Part shown: positions 5,124-6,623 of the stretch, in pieces
Numbering within the stretch: position 1 is the first letter of the stretch
Layout of the letters: each line of letters begins with the position of its first letter
NCBI GenBank assembly: GCA_903932755.1
Contig: CAIZHL010000524.1
Location: forward strand, 1 to 6,623
DNA from: an uncultured beta proteobacterium
GTDB taxonomy: Bacteria > Pseudomonadota > Gammaproteobacteria > Burkholderiales > Rhodocyclaceae
Reading direction: 5' to 3'
Length of the DNA: 6,623 bases
The notes under the pieces: model-generated
The model's database searches: none
What the model was told of the DNA's origin: nothing
What the model saw: the letters and a program-made list of their open reading frames with translations, nothing else
Translations under genes and position numbers: made by a program

Positions 5124-6623
5124 CGGGATTCGACGCGCAGCCGAATTCCTGTTCCGATGGAGTTGCCCTGTCCAGCAATCCCAGCACCACCTGCAAGGCC
5201 ACGGAGACGGCGCCGACGATGAATACCACGTCGCCGAAGGTTCGCACCCAGCGCAGTGTTTGCAGCAAGGGCTGCTGCATGAACTCTTCGCTGCGGGCGT
5301 ACCAGAGGCCCTGGCTTACGCTGGCGTGGAACTGGATGAAGCCGATCGGCAGCAGGCTGCTGAAGATCATCAGTGCCAAGCCGGCATTGAGCCCCCAGAA
5401 CGCGGTTCTCATCAGACCCTGGTGCAGGCGGTACTGCGGCCGGATATAGCGCAGCACCAGCAGCGTGAAGCCCAGCGCAAGGAAGCCATAGACGCCGAAC
5501 AGCGCGGCGTGCGCGTGCACCGGCGTTGTGTTCAGGCCCTGCAGGTAGAAAAGCGCCAGCGGCGGATTGATCATGAAGCCGAAGACGCCGGCGCCCAGCA
5601 TGTTCCAGAAGGATACGGCGACAAAGAACAGCAGCGGCCATTTGAGTTCCGCCATCCAGGGCGCGCGTGCTTGAAGGCGCCAGTTTTCCCAGGCATCGTG
5701 GCCCAGGACGATCAGCGGCACCACTTCGAGGGCGCTGAAGCTGGCACCGACGGCCATCACGGCGGTCGTGGTGCCGGAAAAGTACAGGTGATGGAAGGTG
5801 CCGGGGATGCCGCCGAGCAGGAACAGCGAGGCCGAAGCCAGGCTGGCGGTCGTCGCCATGCGCTGCGACACCAGTCCCAGCGTGGCGAAGATGAAGGCTA
5901 GGGCCGTCGTCGCAAACACTTCGAAGAAGCCCTCGACCCACAGGTGCACCACCCACCAGCGCCAGTATTCCATCACCGTCAGGTGGGTGCGCTCACCGTA
6001 GAACAGGCCGGCACCATAGAACAGGCCGATCGCCACCACGGACGAGGTGAGCAGCGCCAGCAGGTTCTTGTCGCCGTCCGGGTGTTTCAGAGCCGGCGCG
6101 ATGCCGCGCAGCATCAGCACTAGCCAGAAGGCGATGCCGGCGAACTTGCCGATCTGCCAGAGGCGGCCGAGATCAAGATATTCATAGCCCTGGTGGCCGA
6201 GCCAGAAATTGAGATCGGGCGGCATGATCTGCGCAATGGCGAGGTAGTTGCCGATGAAGGAACCCGCCACCACCACGACCAGGGCCCAGAACAGGATGTC
6301 CACACCGAGCTTCTGGTAGCGGGGGTCCTTGCCGTCATTGATCAGCGGCGCGAGGAACAGGCCCACGGCGAGGAATCCCGTGGCGATCCAGAACAATGCC
6401 GACTGGATGTGCCAGGTGCGCACCAGCGCATAGGGAAACCATTGCGAGAGATCCTCGCCGTAGAACTTCTGGCCTTCAACCGTGTAATGCGCGGTGAAGC
6501 CGCCGATCATGACCTGGAACACGAACAGCGCCACGATCAGGAACAGGTACTTGCCCAGCGAGCGCTGCGACGGCGTCAGCGCGAAGCTGCGTAGGGGATC
6601 CTGAGCGGCGGCGGCCGGCAGCG
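5092..6623 (-). CDS. norZ: Quinol-dependent nitric oxide reductase NorZ/qNor, C-terminal 509 residues (cut by window edge)
   Basis: A membrane enzyme that reduces 2 NO to N2O with electrons from quinol. The frame is open from the right edge to a TAA at 5092-5094. Complete qNor proteins are about 750-770 residues, so the N-terminal third, including the start, is outside. The first visible residues (DPLRSFALTPSQRSLGKYL) and FTAHYTVEGQKFYG are typical of the long quinol type, not the short NorB of cNor. Expected ligands are all present: RTWH (His near 6411, low-spin heme b); WVVHLWVEGFFEVF (FeB His near 5946, with the conserved Glu four residues on); GTFHHLYF (two FeB His near 5793); and VHAHAALFGVYG (His near 5517 and 5511, for heme b3 and heme b). 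Many membrane helices are evident. The C-terminal tail (EFGCASNPVRASRTSTVR) overlaps ccoG antisense and does not look like a helix. With nirS nearby it completes nitrite to N2O. Confidence 0.94.
   Translation of the reverse strand, partial: LPAAAAQDPLRSFALTPSQRSLGKYLFLIVALFVFQVMIGGFTAHYTVEGQKFYGEDLSQWFPYALVRTWHIQSALFWIATGFLAVGLFLAPLINDGKDPRYQKLGVDILFWALVVVVAGSFIGNYLAIAQIMPPDLNFWLGHQGYEYLDLGRLWQIGKFAGIAFWLVLMLRGIAPALKHPDGDKNLLALLTSSVVAIGLFYGAGLFYGERTHLTVMEYWRWWVVHLWVEGFFEVFATTALAFIFATLGLVSQRMATTASLASASLFLLGGIPGTFHHLYFSGTTTAVMAVGASFSALEVVPLIVLGHDAWENWRLQARAPWMAELKWPLLFFVAVSFWNMLGAGVFGFMINPPLALFYLQGLNTTPVHAHAALFGVYGFLALGFTLLVLRYIRPQYRLHQGLMRTAFWGLNAGLALMIFSSLLPIGFIQFHASVSQGLWYARSEEFMQQPLLQTLRWVRTFGDVVFIVGAVSVALQVVLGLLDRATPSEQEFGCASNPVRASRTSTVR
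5126..5149. terminator. Weak hairpin just after the ccoG stop
   Basis: GGATTCG (5126-5132) can pair with CGAAT plus CC (5142-5149, with one bulged T) around a 9-base loop. It begins 3 bases after the ccoG stop and lies inside the end of norZ. There is no T-run on either side, so it is not a standard intrinsic terminator. It may be only a chance repeat in coding sequence, but it is the only candidate between these convergent genes. Confidence 0.2.

Noticed and set aside
5260..5901. A 213-residue plus-strand open frame opposite norZ
   Set aside because: It is rich in Gln, Arg and Glu, as expected for the antisense of hydrophobic membrane helices, and norZ on the other strand has all its metal ligands.

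Overview
The window looks like a denitrification and nitric-oxide-handling gene cluster from a GC-rich proteobacterium. I infer a betaproteobacterium, perhaps of the Rhodocyclales type. That placement rests on the gene set (cytochrome cd1 NirS, quinol-type NO reductase, NsrR, CcoG) and on codon and GC character; no rRNA or other phylogenetic marker is present.

Layout, left to right. (1) Positions 1-735, minus strand: the 5' third of nirS (signal peptide, cytochrome c domain, start of the heme d1 domain), running off the left edge. Its leader (736 to about 838) carries a clean FNR/DNR/NNR-type palindrome at 820-833. (2) About 839-1608: an IS5-family insertion sequence, about 0.77 kb. Its transposase is on the minus strand and split over two frames. 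The element sits directly behind the nirS control region. (3) 1625-2059, minus strand: an Rrf2-family regulator with the features of the NO sensor NsrR. (4) 2066-2158: a divergent intergenic region with two 23-bp imperfect palindromes of 11-1-11 architecture, which overlap a plausible extended -10 promoter. (5) 2159-3082, plus strand: a ferredoxin--NADP+ reductase-like flavoprotein with an unusual N-terminal extension resembling the first half of a DUF59/MIP18 domain. (6) 3116-3610: a small, exported, His-tailed helical protein of unknown function. (7) 3708-5123: a CcoG/FixG/RdxA-type membrane iron-sulfur protein. (8) 5092-6623, minus strand: the C-terminal two thirds of a quinol-dependent nitric oxide reductase (NorZ/qNor), convergent with ccoG and overlapping it by 32 bp.

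How it fits together (inference). NirS makes NO from nitrite in the periplasm and NorZ reduces NO to N2O at the membrane. NsrR would sense NO through an Fe-S cluster and derepress the divergent plus-strand genes through the paired operators. The three plus-strand genes (flavoprotein reductase, exported His-rich protein, CcoG) look like an electron-transfer or metal-handling module attached to NO metabolism, not housekeeping genes. The items most worth a second look are the truncated DUF59-FNR fusion, the paired variant operators and the unknown exported protein beside a ccoG that has no visible cbb3 oxidase genes.
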